DNA from: Bacteroidaceae bacterium
GTDB lineage: Bacteria > Bacteroidota > Bacteroidia > Bacteroidales > Bacteroidaceae
Reading direction: 5' to 3'
Assembly (NCBI GenBank): GCA_017466065.1
Contig: JAFTUV010000024.1
Location: 1 to 19,274 of the forward strand
Length of the DNA stretch: 19,274 nucleotides
Positions 1 through 7,445 of this stretch are shown here, one piece after another. The notes below the pieces were generated by a model that worked only from the letters and a program-made list of their open reading frames with translations, had not been told where the DNA came from and did not search any database. The position numbers were made by a program, and so were the translations under genes. Position 1 is the stretch's first letter, and each line of letters opens with the position of its first letter.

Positions 1-102
1 AGGTGACTTGGAAAGTAATATCGCTGCATAAGGGACATTTATGACAAAATCCATCTTTTTTAATTAAATCGGGATTCAGAGCCAAATATAAGGTAGTAAA
101 AC

Positions 103-144
103 GAAACCGGATCAAAAATGCTTTTGACCCGGCTTCTTTTTTTT
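103..144 (+). terminator. Intrinsic terminator, U-tract on plus strand
   Basis: Arms at 103-117 and 122-136 pair almost perfectly (GAAaCCGGaTCAAAA against TTTTGAcCCGGcTTC) around a four-base loop, followed on the plus strand by a run of T's. The orientation implies a plus-strand gene ending at or before the left edge of the window. The hairpin also lies just past the stop of the minus-strand DUF4923 gene and could end that transcript too, although the T-run on that side is weaker. Confidence 0.75.
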
Positions 145-159
145 ATAGGTAAAATATCC

Positions 160-864
160 TTATTTATTCAGTTTCATTCCAAGCATCATTCCATCGTATT
201 TACCCAAGAAGGATGTAACCGTCTGCAAGTAGCCCAAGTTCGAAGCATCGGAAGAGGTACTACCCGAATTTGAAGAAACAACAGAAGCAGCCTTCTTTAT
301 CAAAGTCAACAATTTATCAGCCTCGAACACCAATTCCAGATTAGACAGATTATAGGAAACGTGCGCAGTCATCGAAACATAAGTGTGAAAATTCAGCGCA
401 ACAGTTTTATTCTCCTTGTCAAGAGTATAGGTGCCATTTATAGTGCGGCCGGCCACAGTGAAGGCGCAAGCACCCTCCTCTTTGAATGTAAATGTGCAAG
501 CACCGGGCTTTACACCGACCTTTGCCAAATAACCATCGAGCTTATTCTCAATAGAACCGGCAACAGCACTTCCACCTATATTGGAAAGAGCATTCTCACT
601 TTCGAGCACACAAGAAATACCATTATAGTTCCAAGTACCATTAAGAGTGGCCTCGGAAACAGGCATACTGTTACCGACAATATTGCCAAGAACATTTTGA
701 AGAGCACCCACTGCTGTCGACTTCACACCATCTGTGGTTGTATTCGACGACCCTGTCGCCGAAGTTGCCACCTTTTGGAGTAATCCGCCAAGAGCGTTAC
801 CCAGCTGGGCCGATGCCGTCACCGCCATTGCGCACACGGCAAACATCAAGAACAGACGCTTCAT
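160..864 (-). CDS. DUF4923 family exported protein
   Basis: The 234-residue product begins with a classical signal peptide (positive MKR, hydrophobic stretch, AXA-type site near residues 17-19, mature start at Gln20), so it is exported to the periplasm or outer membrane. The mature part starts with a Gly/Leu-rich helix and a Ser/Thr-rich linker, followed from about residue 65 by a beta-rich domain with the NGTWNY motif. I recognise this as DUF4923, a lipocalin-like Bacteroidales family of unknown function (recognition from memory). A second Ser/Thr/Asn-rich stretch (about residues 196-207) precedes the C-terminal strand. The gene starts two bases after the stop of the DUF5606 gene, so the two are almost certainly cotranscribed. 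The function is unknown. Confidence 0.85.
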   Translation of the reverse strand: MKRLFLMFAVCAMAVTASAQLGNALGGLLQKVATSATGSSNTTTDGVKSTAVGALQNVLGNIVGNSMPVSEATLNGTWNYNGISCVLESENALSNIGGSAVAGSIENKLDGYLAKVGVKPGACTFTFKEEGACAFTVAGRTINGTYTLDKENKTVALNFHTYVSMTAHVSYNLSNLELVFEADKLLTLIKKAASVVSSNSGSTSSDASNLGYLQTVTSFLGKYDGMMLGMKLNK

Positions 865-866
865 AA

Positions 867-1283
867 TTATTCGGTTGCGCCCTCCTCGGCAGGTTCTTCA
901 AAGTCCACAATTCCGTTGGCAACCAATATATTATACCACGAATACATCTTCTTTATGTGTGTGAGATAAACACGCTCGCGGTCATAATCGGGCATAATAC
1001 CTTCGAAATATTCGACAAGTTCCTCGGGAGTGGCCATTTTAAGGTCCATAGGGAGCACACCATTCTCCTTCTTGTATATATTATTGAACACCTCGCGCAA
1101 AGGCACCTCCTCGGTGTCGGTATATATTGCGATGTCGTCCAACATTACCACTTTGTCGCTGTTGTGTACAGGCATACGTTTCTTTGTAGCATCCACAACC
1201 TCAACAACCAACATATTGCGTCCGCTCGACAGCAGACGATAAAGACCGGGCTTACCCGAAATTGTCAAAATTCTTTCAAACAT
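867..1283 (-). CDS. DUF5606 domain protein
   Basis: A 138-residue soluble protein without signal peptide or membrane segment. The N-terminus (MFERILTISGKPGLYRLLS) is the hallmark of DUF5606, a small beta-barrel-like domain found across Bacteroidota and often encoded near coaE and nusB. The C-terminal part (about residues 75-125) is helical, and the tail is acidic (EEPAEEGATE). No catalytic motif is visible and no function is known. It follows coaE after a 108-base gap with two small hairpins and a possible own promoter, and is tightly coupled to the DUF4923 gene downstream. Identification rests on the N-terminal motif, length and synteny. Confidence 0.85.
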   Translation of the reverse strand: MFERILTISGKPGLYRLLSSGRNMLVVEVVDATKKRMPVHNSDKVVMLDDIAIYTDTEEVPLREVFNNIYKKENGVLPMDLKMATPEELVEYFEGIMPDYDRERVYLTHIKKMYSWYNILVANGIVDFEEPAEEGATE

Positions 1284-1299
1284 ATAATAAACTTTTTCT

Positions 1300-1330
1300 C
1301 AAAATAATTCTATCCTACCGAGAACCACAA
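1300..1330 (-). promoter_or_regulatory. Possible promoter for the DUF5606-DUF4923 pair
   Basis: Read on the minus strand there is TTG (1328-1330), a 20-base spacer and TTATTTTG (1300-1307), one mismatch from the Bacteroidota -7 consensus TAnnTTTG. It would start transcription only about ten bases before the DUF5606 start codon. The TTG lies in the loop of a small hairpin (arms 1321-1327 and 1331-1337). This is a weak call; readthrough from coaE is the alternative. Confidence 0.35.
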
Positions 1331-1391
1331 TGGTTCTTCTAAAAACGAAGCTAAATTATAACTTCGCACGTTCATAACAAAACAATTTATG

Positions 1392-1994
1392 TTAATGAAC
1401 GTTTAGTTCTCGCAATTCATCAACTATTTCTACCACCTGCGGGAGTATGGGAGTGTTCCCGTCGTTCCGCAACGAATAGTCGGAGAGCAACAACAGTTCA
1501 TCGGCCGACATCTGATTCTGCAATCGGCTCAACACCTGCGAGCGTGTCAACCCTCCGCGGTTCACCACTCTCTTTATGGAAGTCTCCTCGTCGGCCCACA
1601 CTACCAGCACTTTGTCCACCGCATCAATCATACCCGATTCATAGAGAATGGCACTCTCCACAGCCACAATATCGCAACCGGCCTGTGCCGCCCACGATGC
1701 AAAATCCTCCTTCACCCTCGGGTGGACAAGTGCATTCACGCGGGCAATATTATCCTTGTCGGTAAAAATGCGTGCGGCGAGCCACTGCCTGTTGAGCGAA
1801 CCGTCGGCATTGTAGCACTCCTCGCCAAACATACGTTTAAGAGCCTGCACCAAAGATGCATCGCACTGCATAAGCCTTTTAGCCCTGTCGTCGCAATCAT
1901 ATACAGGAATTCCCATTATGCCCAACATACGGGAAACGACCGATTTTCCACTGCCTATATTCCCGGTAACAGCCAATCTCAGAACTCCACTCAT
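1392..1994 (-). CDS. coaE: Dephospho-CoA kinase
   Basis: Catalyses the last step of coenzyme A synthesis: ATP-dependent phosphorylation of the 3'-hydroxyl of dephospho-CoA, in the cytoplasm. The 200-residue length is usual for the family. The P-loop GNIGSGKS is at residues 11-18, followed by the acidic substrate-site motif YDCDDRAKRL, the conserved VHPRV motif in the middle, VAVESAILYESG, and the lid-type region with RVVNRGGLTRSQVLSRLQNQ. The start codon overlaps the ybbR stop by four bases (ATGA), indicating translational coupling. It is the last gene of the nusB-yajC-ybbR-coaE run. Identification is firm. Confidence 0.97.
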   Translation of the reverse strand: MSGVLRLAVTGNIGSGKSVVSRMLGIMGIPVYDCDDRAKRLMQCDASLVQALKRMFGEECYNADGSLNRQWLAARIFTDKDNIARVNALVHPRVKEDFASWAAQAGCDIVAVESAILYESGMIDAVDKVLVVWADEETSIKRVVNRGGLTRSQVLSRLQNQMSADELLLLSDYSLRNDGNTPILPQVVEIVDELRELNVH

Positions 1995-2935
1995 TGCTTT
2001 TCAATTATATATTCAACCTCGGAAGGCACCAGCACAACATCGGTTGCATAGTCGGGTGAGCGCAGCAATTTAACGGCAACGGTGTTACTCTCCGATTCAA
2101 AAACATCGAGATAACTTACTCCAACCTCAAATTCATCGGCCGACACGGTATTATACTTATCCATACTCACATTGAGCATCACCTGCACCTGTGAGGGGAA
2201 GGTGCGCAGTTTGTAGGTATCGGGAAAATCAAGCTCCCTGACCGGTAATCTGAACACCTTTTGGGCATACGGATATACAGGAACCGTAACTGTAACCTCG
2301 GAGGGAGTGCAACTGTTCACGCTGCCGGGAACCTCCAAAGGAAGTGTGAGCACCAACGTATCGCGCAGTTCTTTGCGCACACACTGTTGTGTATATATAC
2401 ATTTAATGCTGTCGGCAACCTGTAACGGAGCAAACACCCACGCCGAATCGGGGCTCAACAAAATATCACCCACGGCATACTGCCTTGCGGGAGTAACCTC
2501 GCCATTAAACACAATGGGGAACCGCTGGGCACTCTCTTGTGTGTAATAGATGAGTGTATCGGGATGTATGGCGAGCACAGAGGTTAAAGACTGCAACTGT
2601 TTCTTCACACGTTTCTGCAACGCAGAAGCCGGCAACAGCAAACGGCCCTTCCTGTTCACAAACTCGGAATAATTGACCGACAAGGGAATAAACGACTCCA
2701 ACTTATAGTTCATAAGAGTTGTTCCCCTATCGCGTACACGAACCATCACATCCCTATCCTGCGAGTCGATGTTAACATCGTCGGGCACCCCCTTTACCGA
2801 CACACGAAACCTTATATCGGTCTCGTAGTCCTGATTGAGCGTAAGCATCAACCACAGACAACACGAGACCAATATAAAAAAGAGGAAAAGCAAAAACTCA
2901 CTTCCCGAAAGAGATTTTATGCTTTTATTTTTCAA
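1991..2935 (-). CDS. YbbR-like domain membrane protein
   Basis: A 314-residue protein with one N-terminal transmembrane segment (about residues 14-32, rich in Leu/Phe/Cys/Trp) and a long extracytoplasmic beta-rich region. The region shows YbbR-like repeats, for example the DIRFRVSVKGVPDDV segment and later strand pairs with V.V.V patterns. In Firmicutes the YbbR protein CdaR regulates the diadenylate cyclase CdaA. In Bacteroidota this yajC-linked version is conserved but its role is not established, and no cyclase gene is adjacent here. It sits 15 bases after yajC and overlaps coaE by four bases, so it is expressed as part of the operon. Confidence 0.88.
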   Translation of the reverse strand: MKNKSIKSLSGSEFLLFLFFILVSCCLWLMLTLNQDYETDIRFRVSVKGVPDDVNIDSQDRDVMVRVRDRGTTLMNYKLESFIPLSVNYSEFVNRKGRLLLPASALQKRVKKQLQSLTSVLAIHPDTLIYYTQESAQRFPIVFNGEVTPARQYAVGDILLSPDSAWVFAPLQVADSIKCIYTQQCVRKELRDTLVLTLPLEVPGSVNSCTPSEVTVTVPVYPYAQKVFRLPVRELDFPDTYKLRTFPSQVQVMLNVSMDKYNTVSADEFEVGVSYLDVFESESNTVAVKLLRSPDYATDVVLVPSEVEYIIEKQ

Positions 2936-2950
2936 GGCTGCAAATATTAT

Positions 2951-3262
2951 TTACTGCTGTTGCGAAGCTGCGGGATTGGCGTAGATTGTAGATTTATCGA
3001 CGCGGATATTCACATTGTGGGCAACTTCGAGAACCACGATATTGTCGTTAATCTCCTTAATCTTGCCATAGATGCCACCGCTTGTAACCACTTCCTGACC
3101 TGCTTGCAAACCTTTGCGGAAGTTATCAATCTCCTTCTGACGCTTGCGCTGGGGGCGTATCATCATAAAATAAACTATTGCAATCATTGCAATAATCATA
3201 AACCATTGGTTACCAAATATCATCTGCATCCAATCTCCATTGGCGGCTTGTAATAAAATCAT
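2951..3262 (-). CDS. yajC: Preprotein translocase subunit YajC
   Basis: A small accessory membrane subunit of the Sec translocase that associates with SecDF. The 103-residue product has one transmembrane helix (about residues 21-35, FMIIAMIAIVYFMMI) followed directly by the family signature RPQRKRQKE. A cytoplasmic KOW-like beta domain follows with EVVTSGGIYGKI and VLEVAHNVNIRVDKSTI. It lies between nusB (23 bases upstream) and ybbR (15 bases downstream). Length, topology and motifs all match the family. Confidence 0.96.
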   Translation of the reverse strand: MILLQAANGDWMQMIFGNQWFMIIAMIAIVYFMMIRPQRKRQKEIDNFRKGLQAGQEVVTSGGIYGKIKEINDNIVVLEVAHNVNIRVDKSTIYANPAASQQQ

Positions 3263-3285
3263 AATCGTTATATTTTAAGTTAGTA

Positions 3286-4209
3286 CTATTTTTTAATTTT
3301 TCCCTCTTCGCGCAGTTTCTTGGTTATAGAATCCAAGAGGCCGTTCACAAACGAGCCACTCTTTGCGGTGCTGTAATACTTTGCAATCTCCACATACTCG
3401 TTAAGCGTAACACTCAATGGAATATCGCCAAATGTAAAAATCTCGGCAAGAGCAACCTGCATAATCACAACATCCATAAATGCGAAACGCGACATATCCC
3501 AATTCTTGGAATTATCGGCCATAAGGCTGCGGTATTTATCGGCATTGGTTATTGCTGCGTGCAACAGATTGCGTGCAAAGGACATATCTTCCACATCCTT
3601 ATATTCGGGCAACAACTCCTGCTCGGCACCGGCACTCTCCTCGAAACGCTTAATGGTCTTGACCACAAATGTATCCACGATGGATTTATCGTCGTTCCAA
3701 TAGAGGCTTTGCTCTTCGAGCATAGCATCGAGCTGTTCATTATCGAAGATAAATGTCTTGTAGAGCTTGCGCCACAATTCGCGGTCCTCTTCATAGGAAG
3801 AAACCTCGCTTGCCATATACTCCTTATATATATCGCTCTCCTCGATGCGGTCGAGCAACTGACGCAAAAGGTCGGAGTGTTCCACCCAGTCGAGCTTGCT
3901 CTTCTCGGCAAATTTACACAGCTGTGTGTTTGCTTGCAACTGTGCCACGAAGCGGTTATTCACAAATTTAAGGTTGGGATTCTTGTCGCTGTCGGTAGGA
4001 CGCAATTTCATACTCTTGAACGAAATTCTGTCGGCTGCATAATGTGTTATTCCGACAATCAACAGCAATAGATGTTTGTAAAGGTCGTATGCCTTTGAAA
4101 GGCTGAAAAACACCTCTTCCTCGGCTGCCTTCACGCCCTTGCCACTATTCTGATAGTAGGCATAGACAATCTGTACGATTTTAAGACGAATGAGAACTCT
4201 GTTAATCAT
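3286..4209 (-). CDS. nusB: Transcription antitermination factor NusB
   Basis: RNA-binding protein of the NusB/NusE antitermination complex acting on rRNA operons. The product is 307 residues, about twice the size of E. coli NusB, which is normal for Bacteroidota: the all-helical NusB domain is in the C-terminal half (from about residue 205, with FAFMDVVIMQVALAEI and SVTLNEYVEIAKYYS), preceded by a helical extension. I start it at the ATG at 4209 (MINRVLIRLKIVQ). The longer frame beginning at 4242 would place its start codon inside the promoter found at 4231-4262, upstream of the expected transcription start. It is the first gene of the nusB-yajC-ybbR-coaE operon. Confidence 0.95.
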   Translation of the reverse strand: MINRVLIRLKIVQIVYAYYQNSGKGVKAAEEEVFFSLSKAYDLYKHLLLLIVGITHYAADRISFKSMKLRPTDSDKNPNLKFVNNRFVAQLQANTQLCKFAEKSKLDWVEHSDLLRQLLDRIEESDIYKEYMASEVSSYEEDRELWRKLYKTFIFDNEQLDAMLEEQSLYWNDDKSIVDTFVVKTIKRFEESAGAEQELLPEYKDVEDMSFARNLLHAAITNADKYRSLMADNSKNWDMSRFAFMDVVIMQVALAEIFTFGDIPLSVTLNEYVEIAKYYSTAKSGSFVNGLLDSITKKLREEGKIKK

Positions 4210-4230
4210 AAAAATTTTATCTGATTGGTG

Positions 4231-4262
4231 CAAAGGTCGCATTTTCCCACGACACGCGCAAA
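4231..4262 (-). promoter_or_regulatory. Bacteroidota-type promoter of the nusB operon
   Basis: On the minus strand TTTG (4259-4262), a 20-base spacer and GACCTTTG (4231-4238) fit the TTTG-N19/21-TAnnTTTG pattern with one mismatch in the -7 element. Transcription would start about five to eight bases further on, leaving a leader of roughly 15 nt before the ATG at 4209. This promoter decides the nusB start. Confidence 0.7.
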
Positions 4263-4297
4263 TAAAAACTCCATTTTCTTTAATTTCGAGGAGAAAG

Positions 4298-5749
4298 TTA
4301 TCTGTTACGTTTTAAGAACAAACGTTTGGTAACAGTGTTCGGTAATTCATCCTCATAATGCGAAACAAAAATCATTGTTTTTCCGTTACGCTGCGAGAAA
4401 GCCTCAATTATGGCACGGGCCATACAGCGGTTATATGTGTCGAGCCCGTGCAAAGGCTCGTCGAGAATGAGCAACGAAGGGTCTTTCACAAACGCACGCG
4501 CAAGCAACACCAAACGCTGTTCGCCACTCGAAATTTTGAGGAACGACTTATCGCGGAGAGCCGAAATTCCAAACGTTTCGAGCCACCATTCACAAGCGGC
4601 AAGTTCCTCGGGAGGCGTGCTCACATAGAGGCCTATGCTATCGTGCAAGCCCGACGCCACAATATCAATCACCGGGAGATTACGCAAATAGGAACGATGC
4701 ATTTCGGGGCTCACATAGCCAATATGCTTCTTAATCTCCCAGATGCTCTCACCCGTGCCACGTTTGCGACCGAAAAGTTCAATATCACAAGCATAGGACT
4801 GTAAATTATCGGCACACACAAGGCTCAGAAGAGTGGATTTTCCGGCACCATTCTCGCCCGACAGTGCCCAAATGTCTCCCTGTTCCACAACCCAATCGAG
4901 TTCTTTCAGAATCACCCGCTCATCATATTTCACCGACACGTTGTTGAGCCTTATGACCTCGCCGCCATCCTGCGAGCAGTAGGATTGCTTTCCCGAGAGA
5001 GAGAGCACCCTTTGTTGCGCCTTCTTAATCGCAGCAACATCGTGCACAATGTCCAAATGCGACAGATACTCCTCGCGCGACACCTTCGCAGCCACCGACA
5101 TTCCGTCGACACTCACCACCGATGTAATAAATTCGGGAACATCATCGAGCTGCGAGAGAACAAGCACTATCTGCAAATTCTGTCTTGCCGACAACTGCCC
5201 AAGCACGCTGCACAGCAACGCCCTTGTAGCAACATCAAGCCCGATGAAAGGATTATCCACTATCAGCAAGCGGGGTGTTGCCAACAACGCCTCGGCAATC
5301 TGGAATTTACGCAATTCGCCACTGCTCAACAGCACTATGCGCTTGTTGACAAGATGTTCCAGCGCAAACATCTGCAACACCTCGTGCAACAAAGCCTCAT
5401 CCTCTACCTTGCCCAGCAATTCACGCACCGTGGGAATAGCATCATCTTGGTCGTGAGTATTCCAGCGCAACTGGTAACAATAGTTCGCATCGGCCGAGCC
5501 GTATGTGTCGCGGAAAGTAATATATTTCACATTCTCATACACCCTGTTCCCCTGCGAAGGTGAAAAGTCATACTCGATACTCCCCTCACCCAAAGGATAG
5601 CGACCAAGCAACACATCCACAAGCAGGCTTTTTCCGGCACCGTTAGGCCCCACAACAGCCAGATGCTCCCCCTTCTTAATCTCCAAAGAGAGCGGCGCAG
5701 AAAAACGGGCCACCCTGTCACGGGTAACCCCACCCTGCAATCTTATCAT
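4298..5749 (-). CDS. ModF-like tandem ABC ATPase with degenerate first half
   Basis: Two ABC-type nucleotide-binding domains in one soluble 483-residue chain, with no membrane segments and no permease gene nearby. This is the arrangement of ModF/PhrA proteins, and the second half carries the ModF-like stretch FGRKRGTGESIWEIKKHIGY. Domain 1 has Walker A GPNGAGKS (34-41), signature LSSGE (141-145) and Walker B ending LLIVDN. Asn166 replaces the catalytic Glu, and Gln200 sits where the switch His is expected. Domain 2 is complete: GENGAGKST (298-306), ISSGE (406-410), LLILDE with Glu431, and His464. The frame is open up to an ATG at 5791, but that codon overlaps a likely -7 element (TAATTTTG, 5789-5796). 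I therefore prefer ATG 5749, with 5764 and 5770 as alternatives. ModF's role in molybdate uptake is unproven, so the function is uncertain. Confidence 0.85.
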   Translation of the reverse strand: MIRLQGGVTRDRVARFSAPLSLEIKKGEHLAVVGPNGAGKSLLVDVLLGRYPLGEGSIEYDFSPSQGNRVYENVKYITFRDTYGSADANYCYQLRWNTHDQDDAIPTVRELLGKVEDEALLHEVLQMFALEHLVNKRIVLLSSGELRKFQIAEALLATPRLLIVDNPFIGLDVATRALLCSVLGQLSARQNLQIVLVLSQLDDVPEFITSVVSVDGMSVAAKVSREEYLSHLDIVHDVAAIKKAQQRVLSLSGKQSYCSQDGGEVIRLNNVSVKYDERVILKELDWVVEQGDIWALSGENGAGKSTLLSLVCADNLQSYACDIELFGRKRGTGESIWEIKKHIGYVSPEMHRSYLRNLPVIDIVASGLHDSIGLYVSTPPEELAACEWWLETFGISALRDKSFLKISSGEQRLVLLARAFVKDPSLLILDEPLHGLDTYNRCMARAIIEAFSQRNGKTMIFVSHYEDELPNTVTKRLFLKRNR

Positions 5750-5788
5750 ATATTCTCCATTCATATACATTCCAAAAAAAAACGGGTG

Positions 5789-5796
5789 CAAAATTA
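5789..5796 (-). promoter_or_regulatory. Possible -7 element for the ABC ATPase gene
   Basis: TAATTTTG on the minus strand matches TAnnTTTG exactly. No TTG lies at the ideal distance upstream; the nearest TTTG (5821-5824) is 24 bases away. If used, it excludes the ATG at 5791 as a start. Confidence 0.4.
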
Positions 5797-5905
5797 CAAA
5801 AAATCAGGACAATAAAAAAGCAAAGAAAGAGCATAATTGCCCACCAACCGAAAAAAGGATTTTCAAAAAAAGCAGATAAAAATCACAAAAAAGCCATAAA
5901 AAGCA

Positions 5906-5935
5906 TTGATTTTTAATTTTTTTTAATCATATTTG
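5906..5935 (+). promoter_or_regulatory. Probable promoter of the DUF3276/PUR-like gene
   Basis: TTG (5906-5908), a 19-base T/A-rich spacer and CATATTTG (5928-5935) resemble the Bacteroidota promoter, with the first position of the -7 element off consensus. The leader before the ATG at 5967 would be about 25 nt. Confidence 0.5.
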
Positions 5936-5966
5936 CCGTAGGTGAATAACACACAAAACAATCACG

Positions 5967-6323
5967 ATGGAAGAATATAAAAAGAGCGCAATGAACGAGA
6001 GTGAAAAAGAGATTGTATATTCACAGGCTGTGAAAGCCGGCAAAAGAATATACTACATTGATGTAAAGAAGAACCGTAAAGAAGAGATGTACCTCTCCAT
6101 CACCGAAAGCAAAAAGATAGTTTCGGGCGAGGGCGACAACACATCCGTATCATTCGAGAAACACAAAATCTTCCTCTACCGCGAAGACTTTGAAAAGTTC
6201 TTCACAAGCCTCAAAGAAGCAATCGGCTTTGTTGTTGCCGAGCAAGGCGAATATCAACCGCGCACCACGGCAGCCGAGCAAGAACTAGCGCCCGAAAAGC
6301 TCGATATTGACATCGACTTTTAG
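5967..6323 (+). CDS. DUF3276 / PUR-family DNA/RNA-binding protein
   Basis: A 118-residue protein made of one PUR-alpha-like repeat. The core SQAVKAGKRIYYIDVKKN, then YLSITESKK and a KHKIFLYREDFEKFF segment, is typical of the bacterial PUR-like domain (DUF3276), which forms dimers and binds single-stranded nucleic acid in the studied example from Borrelia. A short acidic C-terminal tail (about residues 85-118, ending DIDIDF) follows. It stands alone, divergent from the ABC ATPase gene, with its own probable promoter. It has no signal peptide, so it acts in the cytoplasm. The physiological target in Bacteroidota is unknown. Confidence 0.88.
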   Translation: MEEYKKSAMNESEKEIVYSQAVKAGKRIYYIDVKKNRKEEMYLSITESKKIVSGEGDNTSVSFEKHKIFLYREDFEKFFTSLKEAIGFVVAEQGEYQPRTTAAEQELAPEKLDIDIDF

Positions 6324-6424
6324 CCTCGCCCCAAAAGCTCGCGAATTATCAGAACCAATTTAGAAGCCTTTTCATTATCAAAAAAAAGCAGACGATAATA
6401 AAGAGGCATAATTCTGTTGCCCAT
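6320..6424 (-). CDS. Cryptic 34-codon ORF or gene remnant
   Basis: On the minus strand an ATG at 6424 opens a 34-residue frame whose sequence looks protein-like: RIMPLYYRLLFFDNEKASK followed by a Leu/Ile-rich helix ending ELLGRG, then a TAA that overlaps the stop region of the PUR-like gene. The frame is open upstream only to a TGA at 6443-6445. It could be a real small protein, the degraded 3' end of a lost gene, or chance. I see no promoter for it. The composition and its place in an otherwise empty gap are the only support. Confidence 0.25.
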   Translation of the reverse strand: MGNRIMPLYYRLLFFDNEKASKLVLIIRELLGRG

Positions 6425-6528
6425 AAGCAAGCACTCGCAAACTCACCGGCACACAAATTGGCAGCACGAAGAAAAAAAGCGAAGAAAATAACGAACAATC
6501 AAGGCAGGAAAACAATTAACACAGATTA

Positions 6529-6561
6529 AGAAGTTGTTTGAATTTATATCGCCAAAATTTT
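6529..6561 (+). repeat. Solo copy of the left end of the 8492-8678 element
   Basis: This 33-base segment matches 8492-8524 at 29 of 33 positions and in the same orientation. It contains the terminal sequence AGAAG(T/C)TGTTTGAATTT and the adjoining TATCGCC. The rest of the element is absent here. It ends 18 bases before the start codon of the DUF5672 gene. Together with the full element it brackets the DUF5672 and glycosyltransferase genes. Confidence 0.8.
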
Positions 6562-6579
6562 AATCCCCCTTACAAATCT

Positions 6580-7398
6580 ATGAATATAATAGTTTTGATA
6601 CCTGTATACAAAGAAATTCCCGACAAAGATGAGTCCCTCTCCCTCGAACAGTGCTTCAAGATACTGGGAGAGAAATACGACACACGCCTTTGTTGCCCAA
6701 CGACATTAAACACATCCGCATACAACGAGATTGTCGGACACGAAATAAAAGCTGAACGCTTCGCCCCACACTTCTTCGAAGGGATAGAAGGATACAACGA
6801 CCTGATGACCTCCACATCCTTCTACCGACACTTCAAGAAGTTCGACTATATGCTCATCTACCAGCTCGACGCTTGGGTATTCTCCGACCAATTGGAATAT
6901 TGGTGCAGCAAAGGATACGACTACATAGGAGCACCTTGGTTCGGGAAATGCGGAACATATGAAAATGGCGACGAATTAAGCACTTGCGGCAATGGCGGCT
7001 TCTCGCTGCGCAAAATAAGAACCTTTATTAAATTCACAAGCTCCGGCACCAGACTTATGCCCATAGGAAAGGTTCTCCGCACACGTTTCAAGAGCCTCAA
7101 AGAGTTGTACAAAGACATCTGTTTCCTATTATTCAACAACAACCTAAAATGGTTCAGAAGGAAAAAATCCTACTATTGGGAAGACATCTACTTCTGTTTC
7201 ATTCTCGACGAGAACGGGCACAAGTTGCACCGTCCATCACCCCGCGAGGCAGCACAGTTCAGTTTCGAATGTTCCCCCTCCTATCTTTATGAGCTGACAG
7301 GCAACACACTTCCCTTCGGTTGCCACGCATACAAGAAGAACCAATATGAAACATTCTGGAAGAACCACATTCCGGGAATAGAGCAGAAAGAAGAGTAA
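6580..7398 (+). CDS. DUF5672 family protein, probable glycosyltransferase-like
   Basis: A 272-residue soluble protein starting MNIIVLIPVYKE. The order of motifs fits DUF5672: an N-terminal strand, MLIYQLDAWVFSDQL, YDYIGAPWF, GNGGFSLRK, and WEDIYFCF, followed by SFECSPSYL and a final TLPFGCHAY motif. The YQLDAW, GNGGFSLR and EDIYF blocks resemble the nucleotide-sugar and acceptor sites of GT-A enzymes; activity has not been shown for the family as far as I know. I chose ATG 6580 because the longer frame opens with a TTG at 6538 inside the 6529-6561 repeat. It is followed after 47 bases by a glycosyltransferase on the same strand, which supports a role in surface glycan or LPS assembly (inference). 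Confidence 0.85.
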   Translation: MNIIVLIPVYKEIPDKDESLSLEQCFKILGEKYDTRLCCPTTLNTSAYNEIVGHEIKAERFAPHFFEGIEGYNDLMTSTSFYRHFKKFDYMLIYQLDAWVFSDQLEYWCSKGYDYIGAPWFGKCGTYENGDELSTCGNGGFSLRKIRTFIKFTSSGTRLMPIGKVLRTRFKSLKELYKDICFLLFNNNLKWFRRKKSYYWEDIYFCFILDENGHKLHRPSPREAAQFSFECSPSYLYELTGNTLPFGCHAYKKNQYETFWKNHIPGIEQKEE

Positions 7399-7445
7399 CC
7401 TCATTGCCTACATCCTATTCACGATGAGGCAAAAACCACACAAGA

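Noticed and set aside
1..44. Possible 3' end of a plus-strand gene (frame 2 ends in TAA at 29-31, frame 3 in TGA at 42-44).
   Set aside because: Only 9 to 13 codons are visible and two frames compete. The plus-oriented terminator at 103-144 suggests a gene ends here, but I cannot say which frame or product.
1319..1366. Two small hairpins (1321-1337 and 1346-1366) between coaE and the DUF5606 gene as a terminator.
   Set aside because: Stems of five to seven pairs with no T-run on the minus strand; not convincing as an intrinsic terminator.
4210..4242. Upstream extension of nusB to an ATG at 4242.
   Set aside because: It overlaps the -7 and spacer of a good promoter and would lie before the transcription start; family members begin at the MINRVLIR motif.
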